Source: Betaproteobacteria bacterium HGW-Betaproteobacteria-9
GTDB lineage: Bacteria > Pseudomonadota > Gammaproteobacteria > Burkholderiales > Burkholderiaceae_C
DNA length: 64,000 nt
Reading direction: 5' to 3'
Assembly (NCBI GenBank): GCA_002842215.1
Contig: PHCC01000020.1
Span: forward strand, 23,542-87,541
Of the stretch, positions 43,832 to 54,567 are shown piece after piece. The position numbers were made by a program, and so were the translations under genes. Each line of letters starts with the position of its first letter. Within the stretch, counting starts at the first letter, position 1. Below the pieces are notes generated by a model. It was given only the letters and a program-made list of their open reading frames with translations. It made no database searches and had not been told where the DNA came from.

Positions 43832-46222
43832 TCAGTCTTTCCGCTTCCACCCCCGCAGCAGAAGCGCATTGCTCACCACGCTCACGCTGCTCAGCGCCAT
43901 GGCAGCACCTGCCACCACCGGGTTGAGCAGGCCGGCGGCGGCCAGCGGAATGCCGATCACGTTGTACGCAAAGGCCCAGAACAGGTTCTGGCGGATCTTG
44001 CGGTAAGTGCGGCGCGAGATATCGATGGCGTCGGCCACCAGCGCGGGGTCGCCCCGCATAAGCGTGATGCCTGCGGCGTGCATGGCCACGTCGGTGCCGG
44101 TGGACATGGCGATGCCCACATCGGCCGACGCCAGCGCTGGCGCGTCGTTGATGCCGTCGCCCACCATGGCCACCGAGCGCCCCCCGTCCTTCAAACGGTT
44201 GACGATGGATGCCTTGTCGGCGGGCAGCACCTCTGCCTCGATGTGGTCGATGCCCAATGCGCTCCCCACGGCTATCGCACTGCCCAGGTTGTCACCGGTG
44301 ACCATCACCGTGCGAATGCCCAGGGCCTGCAGGCTCTTGATGGCGTTGACGGCGCTGGCCTTGGGTGCGTCACCAAAGGCCAGCATGCCCACAAGAACAG
44401 GGGACTCCGTCACCTCGGCAAGCCACGACACCGTGCGCCCTTCGTCCTCCAGCTGGCGAGCTTGTTCGTCCAGCACCGACGTGTCAACGCCCAGCTCTCG
44501 CATGTAGCGCGGGCTGCCCAGGCGCAGCGAGCGGCCCAGCACTTCGGCCGACATGCCGCGCCCAGGCACGGCACTGACTTTGGCGGCCGAGAGCAGGGCC
44601 AGCCCAGCCTGTTCAGCGGCGTTCATCACGGCACGCGCCAGCGGGTGTTCGCTGCCCGCCTGGATGGCGGCGCTCCATGGCAGCAGCTGGTCGTCGTGAC
44701 CGGGCGCCGCCACCGCAGCGACCAGCTGTGGCTTGCCTTCGGTCAAGGTGCCGGTCTTGTCGAACGCCACGGTGTCTATGCGGTGCGCCACCTCCAGTGC
44801 CTCGGCATCCTTGATCAGGATGCCCCGGCGCGCCGCCACGCCCGTGCCGGCCATGATGGCGGTGGGGGTCGCCAGACCCAGCGCGCATGGGCAGGCGATC
44901 ACGAGCACCGCCACCGCGTTCAGGATGGCCTGCTCCCAGTCGCCAGTGGCCAGGCCCCAGCCCAGCAGGGTGAACGCGGCGATCACCAGCACAACTGGCA
45001 CGAAGATGGCACTCACGCGGTCCACGATGCGCTGGATCGGGGCCTTCTTCGCCTGGGCCGATTCGACCATGCGCACGATGCGCGAGAGCGTGGACTCGGC
45101 CCCCACGGCGGTGGTTTCCACCAGCAGCAGGCCTTCGGCATTCACGGCACCGCCGGTCACCTTGTCGCCCGCGTGTTTGGCCACCGGCAGGCTCTCGCCC
45201 GTGATCAGCGATTCGTCCACCTGGCTGGATCCGATGGTGATGACGCCATCCACCGGGATTCGTTCCCCCGGGCGGATCACCACCGTGTCACCGACCTTCA
45301 CTTGCGCCAGTGGCACGTCCATGTCGCCGTGGGGCATTCGTACCCGCGCCACCTCCGGCTTGAGGGCGTTGAGGGCCGCGATGGCGGCGGTGGTCTGCCG
45401 TTTGGCGCGCGACTCCAGCCATTTGCCCAACAGCACCAGCGTGACGATCACGGCCGAGGCTTCGAAGTACAGGTGCGGTGTGCCGTGCCCGGCGTGTTTG
45501 AACAGCAGGTAGACGCTCAGCCCGTAGCCTGCACTGGTGCCCAAGGCCACCAGCAGGTCCATGTTGCCGGCGCCAGCGCGCACAGCCTTCCAGCCGGCCT
45601 TGTAGAAGCGCGCGCCCAGCCAGAACTGCACCGGTGTCGCCAGCGCCAGCTGCAGCCAACCCGGGATCGTCCACTCGGCGCCAAACAGCATGGCGAGCAT
45701 GGGCAGCACCAACGGCAGCGAGAGCGCACCCGCGAGCGCCACCGGCCACCAGGGCTCACCATGGCTGGACATGGTTTGCTTGGCGTCGCCGTTTTCAAAT
45801 GGCGTGGCGTGGTAACCGGCCCTGTCCACCGCGGCCACCAACGCGCCAGCCGGCACGCCGGACGCGCGCACCGTAGCCCGTTCGGTGGCCAGGTTCACTT
45901 CGGCCACCTGCACACCGGGCACCGCTTTCAAGGCCTTTTCGACGCGGCCCACACACGAGGCGCAGGTCATGCCTTCAATGCTGAACTCAAAGGTCTCGGT
46001 GGCCAGCTGGTAGCCCGCCTTCTTGACGGCAGCGGCCAGACTGGCCGCGCTCGTGGAGGCCGCCGCGTTCACCGTGGCCCGTTCGGTGGCCAGGTTGACG
46101 CTGACCTCGCTGACGCCGGAGACGGCCTTGAGGGCCTTCTCGACGCGGGTAACGCACGACGCGCAGGTCATGCCCTCGATGGGGAGCTGGTGCTCGGTGA
46201 GTGCCAGGGTGGCCGTGTTCAT
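43832..46222 (-). CDS. copA: Copper-exporting P1B ATPase with two HMA domains
   Basis: Predicted 796-residue inner-membrane Cu(I) exporter. Two N-terminal metal-binding domains carry GMTCASC (Cys20/23 and Cys87/90). The membrane CPC motif is [19 protein letters not shown], the phosphorylation site [12 protein letters not shown], and the hinge [20 protein letters not shown]. Starts at 46222 with AGGAG upstream. Divergent from the copZ-like gene and preceded by a CueR-type operator, so induced by cytoplasmic copper or silver. Confidence 0.95.
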   Translation of the reverse strand: MNTATLALTEHQLPIEGMTCASCVTRVEKALKAVSGVSEVSVNLATERATVNAAASTSAASLAAAVKKAGYQLATETFEFSIEGMTCASCVGRVEKALKAVPGVQVAEVNLATERATVRASGVPAGALVAAVDRAGYHATPFENGDAKQTMSSHGEPWWPVALAGALSLPLVLPMLAMLFGAEWTIPGWLQLALATPVQFWLGARFYKAGWKAVRAGAGNMDLLVALGTSAGYGLSVYLLFKHAGHGTPHLYFEASAVIVTLVLLGKWLESRAKRQTTAAIAALNALKPEVARVRMPHGDMDVPLAQVKVGDTVVIRPGERIPVDGVITIGSSQVDESLITGESLPVAKHAGDKVTGGAVNAEGLLLVETTAVGAESTLSRIVRMVESAQAKKAPIQRIVDRVSAIFVPVVLVIAAFTLLGWGLATGDWEQAILNAVAVLVIACPCALGLATPTAIMAGTGVAARRGILIKDAEALEVAHRIDTVAFDKTGTLTEGKPQLVAAVAAPGHDDQLLPWSAAIQAGSEHPLARAVMNAAEQAGLALLSAAKVSAVPGRGMSAEVLGRSLRLGSPRYMRELGVDTSVLDEQARQLEDEGRTVSWLAEVTESPVLVGMLAFGDAPKASAVNAIKSLQALGIRTVMVTGDNLGSAIAVGSALGIDHIEAEVLPADKASIVNRLKDGGRSVAMVGDGINDAPALASADVGIAMSTGTDVAMHAAGITLMRGDPALVADAIDISRRTYRKIRQNLFWAFAYNVIGIPLAAAGLLNPVVAGAAMALSSVSVVSNALLLRGWKRKD

Positions 46223-46261
46223 GGGGATCTCCTGTGGTGTGGGATGAGGAGACGGATGGTT

Positions 46262-46286
46262 GGCCTTGCCACGGTGGTCAGGTCAA
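46262..46286 (-). promoter_or_regulatory. CueR-type operator/promoter of copA
   Basis: On the minus strand TTGACC (-35) is followed by the dyad CCTGACC-ACCGT-GGCAAGG, and a weak -10 (AACCAT) gives an overlong spacer of 19 bases, the hallmark of MerR-family promoters. Confidence 0.75.
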
Positions 46287-46317
46287 TCCGCGTGCGGATC
46301 GCACCCAACGCAACCGG

Positions 46318-46348
46318 TTGACCTTGCCCCTGTGGCAATGCCCACAGT
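46318..46348 (+). promoter_or_regulatory. CueR-type operator/promoter of the copZ-like gene
   Basis: TTGACC (46318-46323) leads into the dyad CCTTGCC-CCTGT-GGCAATG, with a weak -10 at about 46343 (CACAGT), again about 19 bases away. It matches the copA operator on the other strand. Confidence 0.72.
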
Positions 46349-46380
46349 GCGGACTTCCTCAACCACCTCTGGAGTCATCC

Positions 46381-46572
46381 ATGCACGAATTCCATCTCCC
46401 CGACATGACCTGCGGCCACTGCGCCTCGAAGGTGAGCGTCACGCTCAAATTGGTCGATCCAGCCTGCGAGATCCAGGTCGACCTGCCACGGCGCATGCTC
46501 AGCGTGAAGAGCGGAGAAGACCGCGACACGCTGGTAGATGCCCTGACCGATGCCGGCTACCCGCCGCTCTGA
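46381..46572 (+). CDS. copZ: CopZ-like copper chaperone (single HMA domain)
   Basis: Predicted 63-residue cytoplasmic protein with one heavy-metal-associated domain. The metal site is DMTCGHCASKV near residues 8-18; the usual MxCxxC pattern is MTCGHC. It would carry Cu(I) to the CopA exporter encoded divergently. Starts at the ATG at 46381 after a CueR-type promoter. Confidence 0.9.
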   Translation: MHEFHLPDMTCGHCASKVSVTLKLVDPACEIQVDLPRRMLSVKSGEDRDTLVDALTDAGYPPL

Positions 46573-46604
46573 CCACCGTCAGTCGGGGCTTCGCACGCGG
46601 GGCC

Positions 46605-46633
46605 TTGACCTTCCCACGGTGTCAAGCTACATC
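46605..46633 (+). promoter_or_regulatory. CueR-type operator/promoter of cueR
   Basis: TTGACC (46605-46610) is followed by CCTTCCC-ACGGT-GTCAAGC, then TACATC. The dyad is weaker than the other two, fitting autoregulation. Confidence 0.6.
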
Positions 46634-46671
46634 CTTCGCTACACGCAGAACCCCAGCCCAAGGAGCATCCC

Positions 46672-47214
46672 ATGACCACCCTCATGAACATTGGCGAAGC
46701 CGCCAGCGCCGCAGGCGTCTCGGCCAAGATGATTCGCCACTACGAACAGATCGGACTTGTGCCCCAAGCCGAGCGCACCGAGGCGGGCTACCGCCTGTAT
46801 GGCGAGCGCGAGGTCTCGGTGCTGCGGTTTGTGCGCCAGTCGCGCCGGCTCGGGTTTTCGGTGGCACAGATCGCCGAACTCATCGGGCTGTGGAGTGACT
46901 CTCAGCGCACCAGCCGCGAGGTCAAGGCGGTGGCCCAGCGTCACCTCGCCGACCTGGAAGAAAAGCACCGGGAGATTGAACAGATGATGGAGGGTCTGTC
47001 GGTGCTGGTGAAGGCCTGCCACGGCAACGACCAGCCCCACTGTGCCATCCTGGACAGGCTGTCCCTGCACAGCCCACCACAACATCAGCCGGCTCACAAG
47101 CCGCAACTCAAAAAGGTCCGTGTCCCGCACAACGAAACCCGTGCCGGAGGCCCCAGCGGCATTGACCTCATGGCCTGGATGCGCGGTGTGCATTTGCACC
47201 AGAGCGTGCAGTAA
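46672..47214 (+). CDS. cueR: CueR-like MerR-family copper regulator
   Basis: Predicted 180-residue activator. The winged helix-turn-helix is at 4-75 (MNIGEAASAAGVSAKMIRHY, EQIGLVPQAERTEAGYRLYG), then a coiled-coil dimerisation helix. The metal-binding loop is CHGNDQPHC near 122-130; two Cys eight apart match the Cu(I)/Ag(I)/Au(I) class. Extra 45 residues at the C-terminus have a basic stretch and two His, longer than E. coli CueR (135). AAGGAGC lies upstream of the ATG. Confidence 0.92.
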   Translation: MTTLMNIGEAASAAGVSAKMIRHYEQIGLVPQAERTEAGYRLYGEREVSVLRFVRQSRRLGFSVAQIAELIGLWSDSQRTSREVKAVAQRHLADLEEKHREIEQMMEGLSVLVKACHGNDQPHCAILDRLSLHSPPQHQPAHKPQLKKVRVPHNETRAGGPSGIDLMAWMRGVHLHQSVQ

Positions 47215-47320
47215 CCGAGGGGCGCTTCATGTGGTGAGCGAAGAGGCATCAATTGACCCGCTCATGGCGGTAGCCAGCCCCCCATAGCCGCCGATCCCCC
47301 TGGCTTGCCCGGTGCCATTG

Positions 47321-50300
47321 TCAGAGGTGCGCACGCTTGGGCCTTCTCATCAGTCGATACACCACCGGCACCACCAGCATGGACAGCAGCGGTGCGCTCA
47401 GCATGCCGCCCACCATCGGCGCGGCGATGCGTTGCATCACTTCGCTGCCCGCGCCCGCACCCCAGAACAGGGGCAGCAGGCCGGCCACGATCACCGCCAC
47501 CGTCATGGCCTTGGGCCGCACGCGCAGGACTGCCCCTTCGCGGATCGCGTCGAGCAGGTCGGTGTCGGTATCCAGCCCCTGGTCCAGCCGCGCGGCCCAA
47601 GCCTGCTTCAGGTACAGCAGCATGATCACACCGAACTCGGCCGCCACGCCGGCCAGCGCGATGAAGCCGACCACGCTGGCCACCGACAGGTTGTGCCCCA
47701 GCGCCCAGAGCAGCCAGATGCCGCCGATCAGGGCGAAGGGCAGCGTGGCCATGATCAGCAGGGCTTCGTCGAGGCGGCGGAAGGTCAGGTACAGCAGCAG
47801 GAAGATTACCAGCAGCGTGAACGGCACCACCAGCTTGAGCTGGGCACTCGCACGCTCCAGGAACTCGAACTGGCCCGACCACGACACCGAATACCCTGCC
47901 GGCAGATCCACCTGCTCGGCCACCGCCTTTTGCATGTCCAGCACCGCGCCGCGCAGGTCGCGGTCGCGGATGTCCACGTAGACGAACCCGGCCAGGCGCG
48001 CGTTTTCGCTGCGCAGCATGGGCGGACCGTCGGCGATGCTCAGGCGCGCCACGTCGGCCAGCACGAGGCGCTGGCCGCGCGGCGTGACGATGGGCAGCTC
48101 GCGCAGGGCGGCGAGCGAGTCGCGGGCGTCGCGCGGGTAGCGCAGGTTGATCGGGTACCGCTGCAGGCCCTCCACGGTCTCGCCGATGTTCATGCCGCCC
48201 ACCGCGCCCGAGATCACGTCCTGCACGTCGGCGATGTTCAGGCCAAAGCGCGCCGCCTCGTCGCGGCGGATGTCGACGTCGATGTAGCGCCCGCCGCTCA
48301 GGCGCTCGGCCAGTGCGCTGGTGACACCGGGCACGTTTTTGACCACTGCTTCAATCTGCTGCGTGAGGCGGTTGATGGTGGCCAGGTCGGCGCCGGCCAC
48401 TTTCACACCCACGGGGCTTTTGATGCCGGTGGCCAGCATGTCGATGCGGTTGCGGATCGGTGGCACCCAGATGTTGGCCAAACCGGGCACGCGCACGGTG
48501 CGGTCCAGCTCGTCCACCAGTTTTTCCGGGGTCATGCCGGGTCGCCACTGCTCGCGCGGCTTGAACTGGATGGTGGTCTCGAACATCTCTAGCGGTGCCG
48601 GGTCGGTGGCGCTGTCGGCGCGGCCGGCCTTGCCGTACACGCTGTGCACCTCGGGCACGGTCTTGATCAGGCGGTCGGTCTGCTGCAGCAGTTCGGCGGC
48701 CTTGGCGGCCGACAGGCCGGGCAGCGTGGTCGGCATGTAGAGCAGGTCGCCCTCGTCCATCGGCGGCATGAATTCGGCGCCAATGTGCTTGAGCGGCCAG
48801 AGGCTCACACCCAGCAGCACGGCGGCCACCAGCAGCGTCCGCTTCGGCCCCTTGAGCACGGCGTCGAGCACCGGCCGGTACAGCGCGATCAGGCCACGGT
48901 TGAGCGGGTTGGCGGTCTCTTCGGGAATGCGACCGCGCACCAGGAAGCCCATCAGCACCGGGATCAGGGTGACCGCCAGGCCAGCGGCCGCCGCCATGGC
49001 ATAGGTCTTGGTGTAGGCCAACGGCGCGAACAGCCGCCCCTCCTGCGCCTGCAGGGTGAAGACCGGGATGAAGCTCAGGGTGATGATCAGCAGCGAGAAG
49101 AACAAGGCAGGGCCGACCTCCGCCGCGGCTTCGCCGATGACGCGCCAGCGTTTCTCGCCTTCGAGCGTCGCGCCCGGGTGTTCGTGCGCCCAGCGTTCCA
49201 GATGTTTGTGCGCGTTTTCGATCATCACCACCGCCGCGTCCACCATGGCACCAATGGCGATGGCGATGCCGCCGAGCGACATGATGTTGGCGTTCACGCC
49301 CTGCTGGTGCATCACGATGAAGGCCGCCAGAATGCCCAGCGGCAGCGAAACGATGGCCACCAGCGCGCTGCGCAGGTGAAACAGGAACAGCGCACACACC
49401 AGGGCGACCACGCCAAACTCTTCCAGCAGCTTGATGCCGAGGTTGCTGGCCGCCCGCTGAATCAGGCCGGAGCGGTCGTACACCGGCACGATCTCCACCC
49501 CCTCGGGCAGGCCACGCTGCAGCTCGGCCAGCCGGGCCTTGACGGCTTCGATGGTCTGCAAGGCGTTCTTGCCCGAGCGCATGACCACCACCCCGCCGAC
49601 CGCTTCGCCCTCGCCGTTGAGCTCACCGATGCCGCGCCGCATCTCCGGCCCGACCTGCACGCGCGCCACGTCGCCCAGCCGCACCGACACACCGGCGTCG
49701 GTGGTCTTCAGTGGCAACGCACGGAAGTCGTCCAGCGACTGGAGATAGCCGTTGGCGCGCACCGCGTACTCGGCCTCGCCGAGTTCCAACACCGAGCCGC
49801 CGGCCTCCTGGTTGCCGCGCGCCACCGCCTCGCCCACCATTTGCTGCGTGATGCCGTAGGCCGCCAGTTTGTCCGGGTCGAGCACGATCTGGTGCTGGCG
49901 CACCATGCCGCCGATGCTGGCGACCTCGGCCACGTCGGGCCTGCCGCCCAGTGCGGTCGATCAGCGCGTACTGGTAGATCCAGCCCACGCCCGTGGCGTC
50001 GGGACCCAGCGATGATTTCGCCGTGGCCGGCAACCGGGACTGCACCTGGTTGAGGTATTCGAGCACCCGCGAGCGCGCCCAGTACAGGTCCACGCCGTCG
50101 TCGAACAGCACGTAGACGAAGCTGTCGCCGAACATGGAGAACCCGCGCACCGCCTTGGCGCCGGGCACCGAGAGCATGGTGGTGGTCAACGGGTAGGTGA
50201 CCTGGTTTTCCACCAGCTGGGGCGCCTGCCCGGGCCAGCTGGTGCGGATGATGACCTGCGTGTCCGACAGGTCCGGCAGTGCGTCCAGTGGCGTGCGCAG

Positions 50301-50393
50301 CATGGACACCACGCCCCAGGCTGTGATCATCACCGTGGCCATCAGGACCAGGAAGCGGTTGGCGATGCTCCAGTGGATCAGGCGCGCGATCAT
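47321..50393 (-). pseudogene. cusA: cusA, HME-RND efflux pump subunit, broken by deletion and frameshift
   Basis: The intact gene would code an inner-membrane RND copper/silver pump of about 1040 residues. Here the first frame (from ATG 50393: [20 protein letters not shown]) runs normally to [10 protein letters not shown] at about 49946. The rest reads on in another frame from 49945 ([20 protein letters not shown]) to the normal end ([16 protein letters not shown]). Relative to E. coli CusA, about 20 residues (the LQDWFLKYEL region) are missing, so roughly 62 bases were lost and the frame changed. All other parts look intact: [39 protein letters not shown]. It may be a real mutation or a sequencing/assembly error. 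Overlaps cusB by four bases. Confidence 0.85.
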
Positions 50394-52030
50394 CGTTGCG
50401 CTCCCTGGGCCGCGGGTTCGATGCGCGTGATCTGCGGCAGGTCACCGTCCCGCATTTCAAATTCAATCCGCACGCTCTTGCCCGGAGACAGGTCCGCGGG
50501 CCGCTGGTCAGCCGGTGGCAGTTGGAAATCCATGCTCATGGCCGGCCACTTGAGCGCCGGTATGGCCGGGTGGTGCAGGGTCACGCTGTCGCCGTCCACG
50601 GCTTCGACCAGCGCGTCCGTCTGGTGGCGCAGGGGCGGGCTGGCCGCTGGCTTTTCAGGAGCGGGATCCGGCGCCGGACTCAGTCGCGCCAGCAAACCGT
50701 TGAGGCTGGCCTCGGAGTCGATCAGGAACTGGCCCGAGCGCACAACCTTTTGCCCCACCTGCAGACCTTGAAGGATCTCGGTCTGGTCGCCCGCCTCGCG
50801 CCCGGTGCGGACCTCGACCGGGCTGTAGCGGCCATCACCTTCAGCCAGCATCACGATGCTGCGCTGGCCGGTGTGGATCACCGCGTCGCTCGGCAGCAGC
50901 AACACGTTCTTGGCGCTGGGGTTGGCAAGCCGCATCTGCACAAACATGCCCGGCACCAGCCGGCCCTGGGGGTTGGCGAGTTCGAGCCGTGCCTTGATCG
51001 TGCGCGTGGCCGGGTCCACCGAGGGCAGCAGCGCCTGCAGGCGCCCGGTGAAGGTTTGACCGGGCGCTGCAGGGCTGGTGGCGCTCACCGTCATGCCGGG
51101 TTGCAGCTGGGCGACCTGACTCTCGGGCACCTGGCCTTCGGCCCACACGGTGCCCGTGCCCTGCAGCCGCAGCAGGGCCATGCCCGGCATCACGGTCGCG
51201 CCTTCGCTCACCATCAGCTCCGTGACGACGCCGCCCAGGGGCGCGGTCAGCGTGAAACGCGGTTGCAGGCTGCCGCTGCGCACCACACGATCAATCTGCA
51301 CCGGGCTCATGCCCGCCTGGCGCATGCGCTGTGCAGCGGCATCGCGCAGGGACACCAAGTTGGGGTCCTGTTCGGCCATGCGGGCCACGGCCAAATACTC
51401 TTCCTGCGCCGCCACCCAGCTGGGCACGTAGATGTCGGCCAATGGTGCACCCTTTGCAACCCGGTCCTGCGCTGCGCGCAGGTGCAGGCGTTCGACGAAG
51501 CCCAGCGACCGCGCGCTGACCAGCACCTGGTCGCGTTCGTTCCAAGCCACGTTGCCGACCACCGACACCGCGCTGTCGAGTTGGCCTTCGGTCACTTCCA
51601 CCGTGCGCAGCCCGAGGTTTTGTTGCACACGGGCACTCACGGTCACACCACCGGTGTCGGCAGCACCGCCGCCTGCGTAGCGGGGCACCAGCAGCATGTC
51701 CATGAACGGCGATTTGCCGGGCGCGTCGAAGTTTTTACCGGGCACCATGGGGTCGTGGTAGTTCAGGATCCTCAGACCGGTCATCGGGTCCACGTCTCCG
51801 GCTTTCAGGCCGTCGCGCATGTGGCGCTCTGTCGCCTCGAAGCCTTGCGTGATCGTCCAGGCGCTGGGGTCTTGTGTGGATGGGGTGGCCGCGCCGGCGT
51901 CGGCGGGCGCTCCCCGGGGCGTGGCCATGGCCATCCCGGCATTCATGCCGACGGACCAGGCGCCATAGCCGACGGCGGTCATGGCGGCCAGGGCGACAGC
52001 TGTCAGCCCGATCAAAGCGCTTTTTTTCAT
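50390..52030 (-). CDS. cusB: Periplasmic adaptor of the Cus efflux system with C-terminal CusF-like domain
   Basis: Predicted 546-residue membrane-fusion protein linking the RND pump to the outer-membrane channel. A signal/anchor helix is at 1-30. A heavy-metal-binding domain (about 88-118: [20 protein letters not shown]) precedes the hairpin and barrel parts ([40 protein letters not shown]). The last 90 residues form a CusF-like copper-binding fold ([28 protein letters not shown]) with the W..M.M ligand pattern. Fusing the metallochaperone to CusB is a known variant. Starts four bases before cusC ends in the operon. Confidence 0.92.
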   Translation of the reverse strand: MKKSALIGLTAVALAAMTAVGYGAWSVGMNAGMAMATPRGAPADAGAATPSTQDPSAWTITQGFEATERHMRDGLKAGDVDPMTGLRILNYHDPMVPGKNFDAPGKSPFMDMLLVPRYAGGGAADTGGVTVSARVQQNLGLRTVEVTEGQLDSAVSVVGNVAWNERDQVLVSARSLGFVERLHLRAAQDRVAKGAPLADIYVPSWVAAQEEYLAVARMAEQDPNLVSLRDAAAQRMRQAGMSPVQIDRVVRSGSLQPRFTLTAPLGGVVTELMVSEGATVMPGMALLRLQGTGTVWAEGQVPESQVAQLQPGMTVSATSPAAPGQTFTGRLQALLPSVDPATRTIKARLELANPQGRLVPGMFVQMRLANPSAKNVLLLPSDAVIHTGQRSIVMLAEGDGRYSPVEVRTGREAGDQTEILQGLQVGQKVVRSGQFLIDSEASLNGLLARLSPAPDPAPEKPAASPPLRHQTDALVEAVDGDSVTLHHPAIPALKWPAMSMDFQLPPADQRPADLSPGKSVRIEFEMRDGDLPQITRIEPAAQGAQR

Positions 52031-52034
52031 GGGG

Positions 52035-53420
52035 TCAGTCCGTTTCTGTTGGGTTCAAGGCCGAGTCGATGGCTGCAGCCAACCGTGACGCGTCGTCGGG
52101 CAAGAGGTATTCGAGCCGGGCCCACAGGCGTGCGGTCGAGAGCCGCAGCTCGATGCGCTCCATCTCCAGCGCCAGCGCCATGCGCCGCGCGTTGAGCACA
52201 TCGCCCAGCCGGGCGTTGCCGCCGCGGTAGGCCGCCTGCGCCAGGTCCACGCGCTGGCGCGCCCATGGCAGCCGTTCGCTGTCGATCAATGCCATTTGTT
52301 CCAGACCGGCCCGCCAGGCTGCCAGCCAGCGCTCGGTCTCGGTGAGCGCCTCGCGCGCCCGCTCTTCGCGCTCGGCCTGCAGTTCGTCCACGCGCGCCAG
52401 ACGCGCGGCCAGCACACGGTCCTGGCGCTGCGCCCGGTCCCATTGCAGCGGCACCGACACCGCCAGCGAAACCATGTTGTCGAAACGCGGGCGCCGGTGG
52501 CTGAACATCAGCTCGCCGCTCCAGTCGGGCTGGCGATCCTGTCGGGCCAGCTCGGCATCGGCATCGGCAGCGGCCAGGCGCGCGCTCGCCAGCGCCAGGT
52601 CCGGGTGTTGCTGCAGGTGGGGTGCGAAGCCTGTGGCCGACAGCGCCAAAGGCGTCAGCGCGGGCGCATCACCCAAGGGGCGGTCTGGCGACTCACCCGT
52701 CCAGCGGGCCAGCGCCTGGCGCGCGTTGACCAGCCCGGCTTCGGCGCCCAGCAGGGCTTGCTGCGCCTGGGCGACCGCGTCGCGCGCATTCAACCAGTCC
52801 ACCGAGGGGCTGTTGGCACCGGCGGGCAGGGCGCTGCGTGTGGCCGCTTCGGCCGCCTGGAGCTGCAGGCGGTTTTCGTTCAGTTGCGCCCGCAGCAGGG
52901 AAACGCGCTGTTCCTGCGCTTGCCGTTCAAACCAGGCGATGGCCGTGTCTCGCCGCAGGTTGGCCGCGCGCAGCGCCCGTGTGGCCAAGGCCACGCCGGC
53001 TTCGCGCTCGAAGCGCTGCGAGCGGGCCTGTCGTTTGCCCTCGGCGGGGAACGTCTGCATCAGCGAAACGGCCTTGCTGGTCATGGGTTCGGCCGATGTG
53101 CTGAAGCGGTTGTCGCCTTCGATGGGCAGGCTGTTGAGGGAGAACCGCAGCACCGGGTCCGGGCGCTGACCCGCCGCCACGGCGGCCTCGCGTGCCGAGC
53201 GGGCTGCGGCGTCTTGTGCGCTCAGGGACTGCGAGCGCGCCAGCGCGGCTTGAACAGCCATGGAAAGATCCAGCGGCCCGTTGTCCGATGCCTGGGCGTG
53301 CGATGCCACGCCCAGGCACAGTGCGATCAGCAGGGCTGTGGTGTTGACGAAGTGGTTGGGCGCAATGGCGCGAACCACCGGCCCTGCGGGCTTGCTCATG
53401 CCCGTTTGAAAGGCTTGCAT
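52035..53420 (-). CDS. cusC: Outer-membrane factor of the Cus efflux system (TolC family)
   Basis: Predicted 461-residue TolC-like protein with signal peptide (NTTALLIALCLGVASHAQA) and two repeats of long helices (AVQAALARSQSLSAQDAAAR; HPDLALASARLAAADADAEL). Its start is uncertain: ATG 53420 or 53399; a further upstream frame is not supported. First large gene of cusCBA and probably co-transcribed with the small gene upstream. Confidence 0.9.
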   Translation of the reverse strand: MQAFQTGMSKPAGPVVRAIAPNHFVNTTALLIALCLGVASHAQASDNGPLDLSMAVQAALARSQSLSAQDAAARSAREAAVAAGQRPDPVLRFSLNSLPIEGDNRFSTSAEPMTSKAVSLMQTFPAEGKRQARSQRFEREAGVALATRALRAANLRRDTAIAWFERQAQEQRVSLLRAQLNENRLQLQAAEAATRSALPAGANSPSVDWLNARDAVAQAQQALLGAEAGLVNARQALARWTGESPDRPLGDAPALTPLALSATGFAPHLQQHPDLALASARLAAADADAELARQDRQPDWSGELMFSHRRPRFDNMVSLAVSVPLQWDRAQRQDRVLAARLARVDELQAEREERAREALTETERWLAAWRAGLEQMALIDSERLPWARQRVDLAQAAYRGGNARLGDVLNARRMALALEMERIELRLSTARLWARLEYLLPDDASRLAAAIDSALNPTETD

Positions 53421-53528
53421 ATCTCTGCTCCATGAAGATGAACATGGGCTGCGCGCGCCAAAGGCAGGCAGCCACGTCACGGACGGCGCGCCAGCCTCAG
53501 CGGCAGCGTGCCGTCCGGATCAAGGGAG

Positions 53529-53891
53529 TCAGAGGGTGGGTGGGCGCCAGACGCTGGCGGAAGCGCCGCTGGGCGGCGCGGGCGTGGCGGTTACGAGCAG
53601 GGTGCTCGTCGGCAAGGCCTGAATCACAGGTTGCGAGGGCGAAACGAACCAGCCGGTGGGCGCCTGGCATCCCTGCCCGGTCTTGCACAGCTTGCCGGTC
53701 AGCGCGGCGGTCGCCGCGTCGTTGCAGCAGTCGGCGAGGTCGGCCATCACATCGTTGGCGGCATCGGCTGGCGCCGAGGCATGCATCGCCATCATCTCGC
53801 CCATGGGGCAAGGTGCTGGCACGCCCGCGCCCGCAGCCCAGCCCTGGAACGGGATGGTCAGGCACAGCAGGAGGGCGATGAACAGTCGCAT
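53529..53891 (-). CDS. Small secreted Cys/Met-containing protein before cusC
   Basis: Predicted 120-residue protein with a signal peptide (MRLFIALLLCLTIPFQGWAA). The mature part has CPMGEMMAMHA, a vicinal Cys pair (DLADCCND) and two more Cys (KLCKTGQGCQ), possible metal ligands. Similar small open frames commonly precede cusC in betaproteobacteria. I do not recognise a named family. Probably a periplasmic metal-binding helper. Confidence 0.72.
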   Translation of the reverse strand: MRLFIALLLCLTIPFQGWAAGAGVPAPCPMGEMMAMHASAPADAANDVMADLADCCNDAATAALTGKLCKTGQGCQAPTGWFVSPSQPVIQALPTSTLLVTATPAPPSGASASVWRPPTL

Positions 53892-54034
53892 GGGCGGATT
53901 TTAGGCGGGCAAACCGGACACGAAGCGCTTGTTGCGTTTGATCTCGATCAACGGCAGCTGCCGCCTTGCCTGTGAGGGCAAGGGGAAGAAACACGGGTCG
54001 GAACGGATGGTCATCAACGCTCGAAAACGGCTCA

Positions 54035-54565
54035 TCAGGATCGCCGCCCATGCCAGACAAGCGCCGCCAGGAGCACCAGAAAAAAATAGTTGACGACCAT
54101 GAACCACGGCGTGTTCCAGGCCAGACCGTCGAATCCCCAGTAGGTCAAGGGATAAAAAACCGGCGAGGGATAGAAGTCCGCTGAATGCGTGAAGACGTCG
54201 ATCAGGATGTGAGACCACCAGCCCAGCAAGGGGATCCACAGGCGCCCCATCCACAGCCAGAGCCATGCTGTCACCCCGCCAGCCACCAGCGCGCTGTGCA
54301 TCACACAATGCAGGTGGTGGGTCAGCGTCGACAACAGCGGGGACAGGGGCGGCTCGTACCCGGGCAGAGCCGTCGCATAGGTCTTCAAGATCGCCCAACC
54401 GTCCCCGGAAGACACGGCCGAAGAGACCAGCGGCACCAATTGCACGAGGTCGGGCACGGTGGCCAGGGTCACCGTCAGGGCCAGGGTTTGGCGGTCCAGC
54501 CGTCGCCCACGGTGCACCCAGACGAGCCCGAGTCCCGCCCACAGGCCATGTGCCAGGATGTCCAT
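54035..54565 (-). CDS. Membrane metal-dependent hydrolase-like protein (YdjM/DUF457)
   Basis: Predicted 176-residue inner-membrane protein with four or five hydrophobic helices. Motifs of the family are MDILAHGLWAG, TVPDLVQL, LTHHLHCVMHSALVAG and GWWSHILIDVFTHSADFYPS, with conserved His/Asp that could bind metal. It starts two bases after the second ATPase gene, so it is translated with it. Its role in copper handling is unknown. Confidence 0.82.
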   Translation of the reverse strand: MDILAHGLWAGLGLVWVHRGRRLDRQTLALTVTLATVPDLVQLVPLVSSAVSSGDGWAILKTYATALPGYEPPLSPLLSTLTHHLHCVMHSALVAGGVTAWLWLWMGRLWIPLLGWWSHILIDVFTHSADFYPSPVFYPLTYWGFDGLAWNTPWFMVVNYFFLVLLAALVWHGRRS

Positions 54566-54567
54566 GA

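Noticed and set aside
43572..44006. 144-residue open frame in the gap between the nitrate and copper regions
   Set aside because: Its 3' part is antisense to copA and the product has no recognisable domain; likely chance.
46260..46898. 212-residue frame overlapping the copZ-like and cueR genes
   Set aside because: It overlaps two well-supported genes in another frame and has Arg-rich, domainless sequence.
53964..53983. Dyad CCTTGCC-N6-GGCAAGG, considered as a fourth CueR operator ahead of the cusC group
   Set aside because: The spacing is one base longer than in the other three and no -35/-10 pair fits around it. It may simply be a terminator after the YdjM-like gene.
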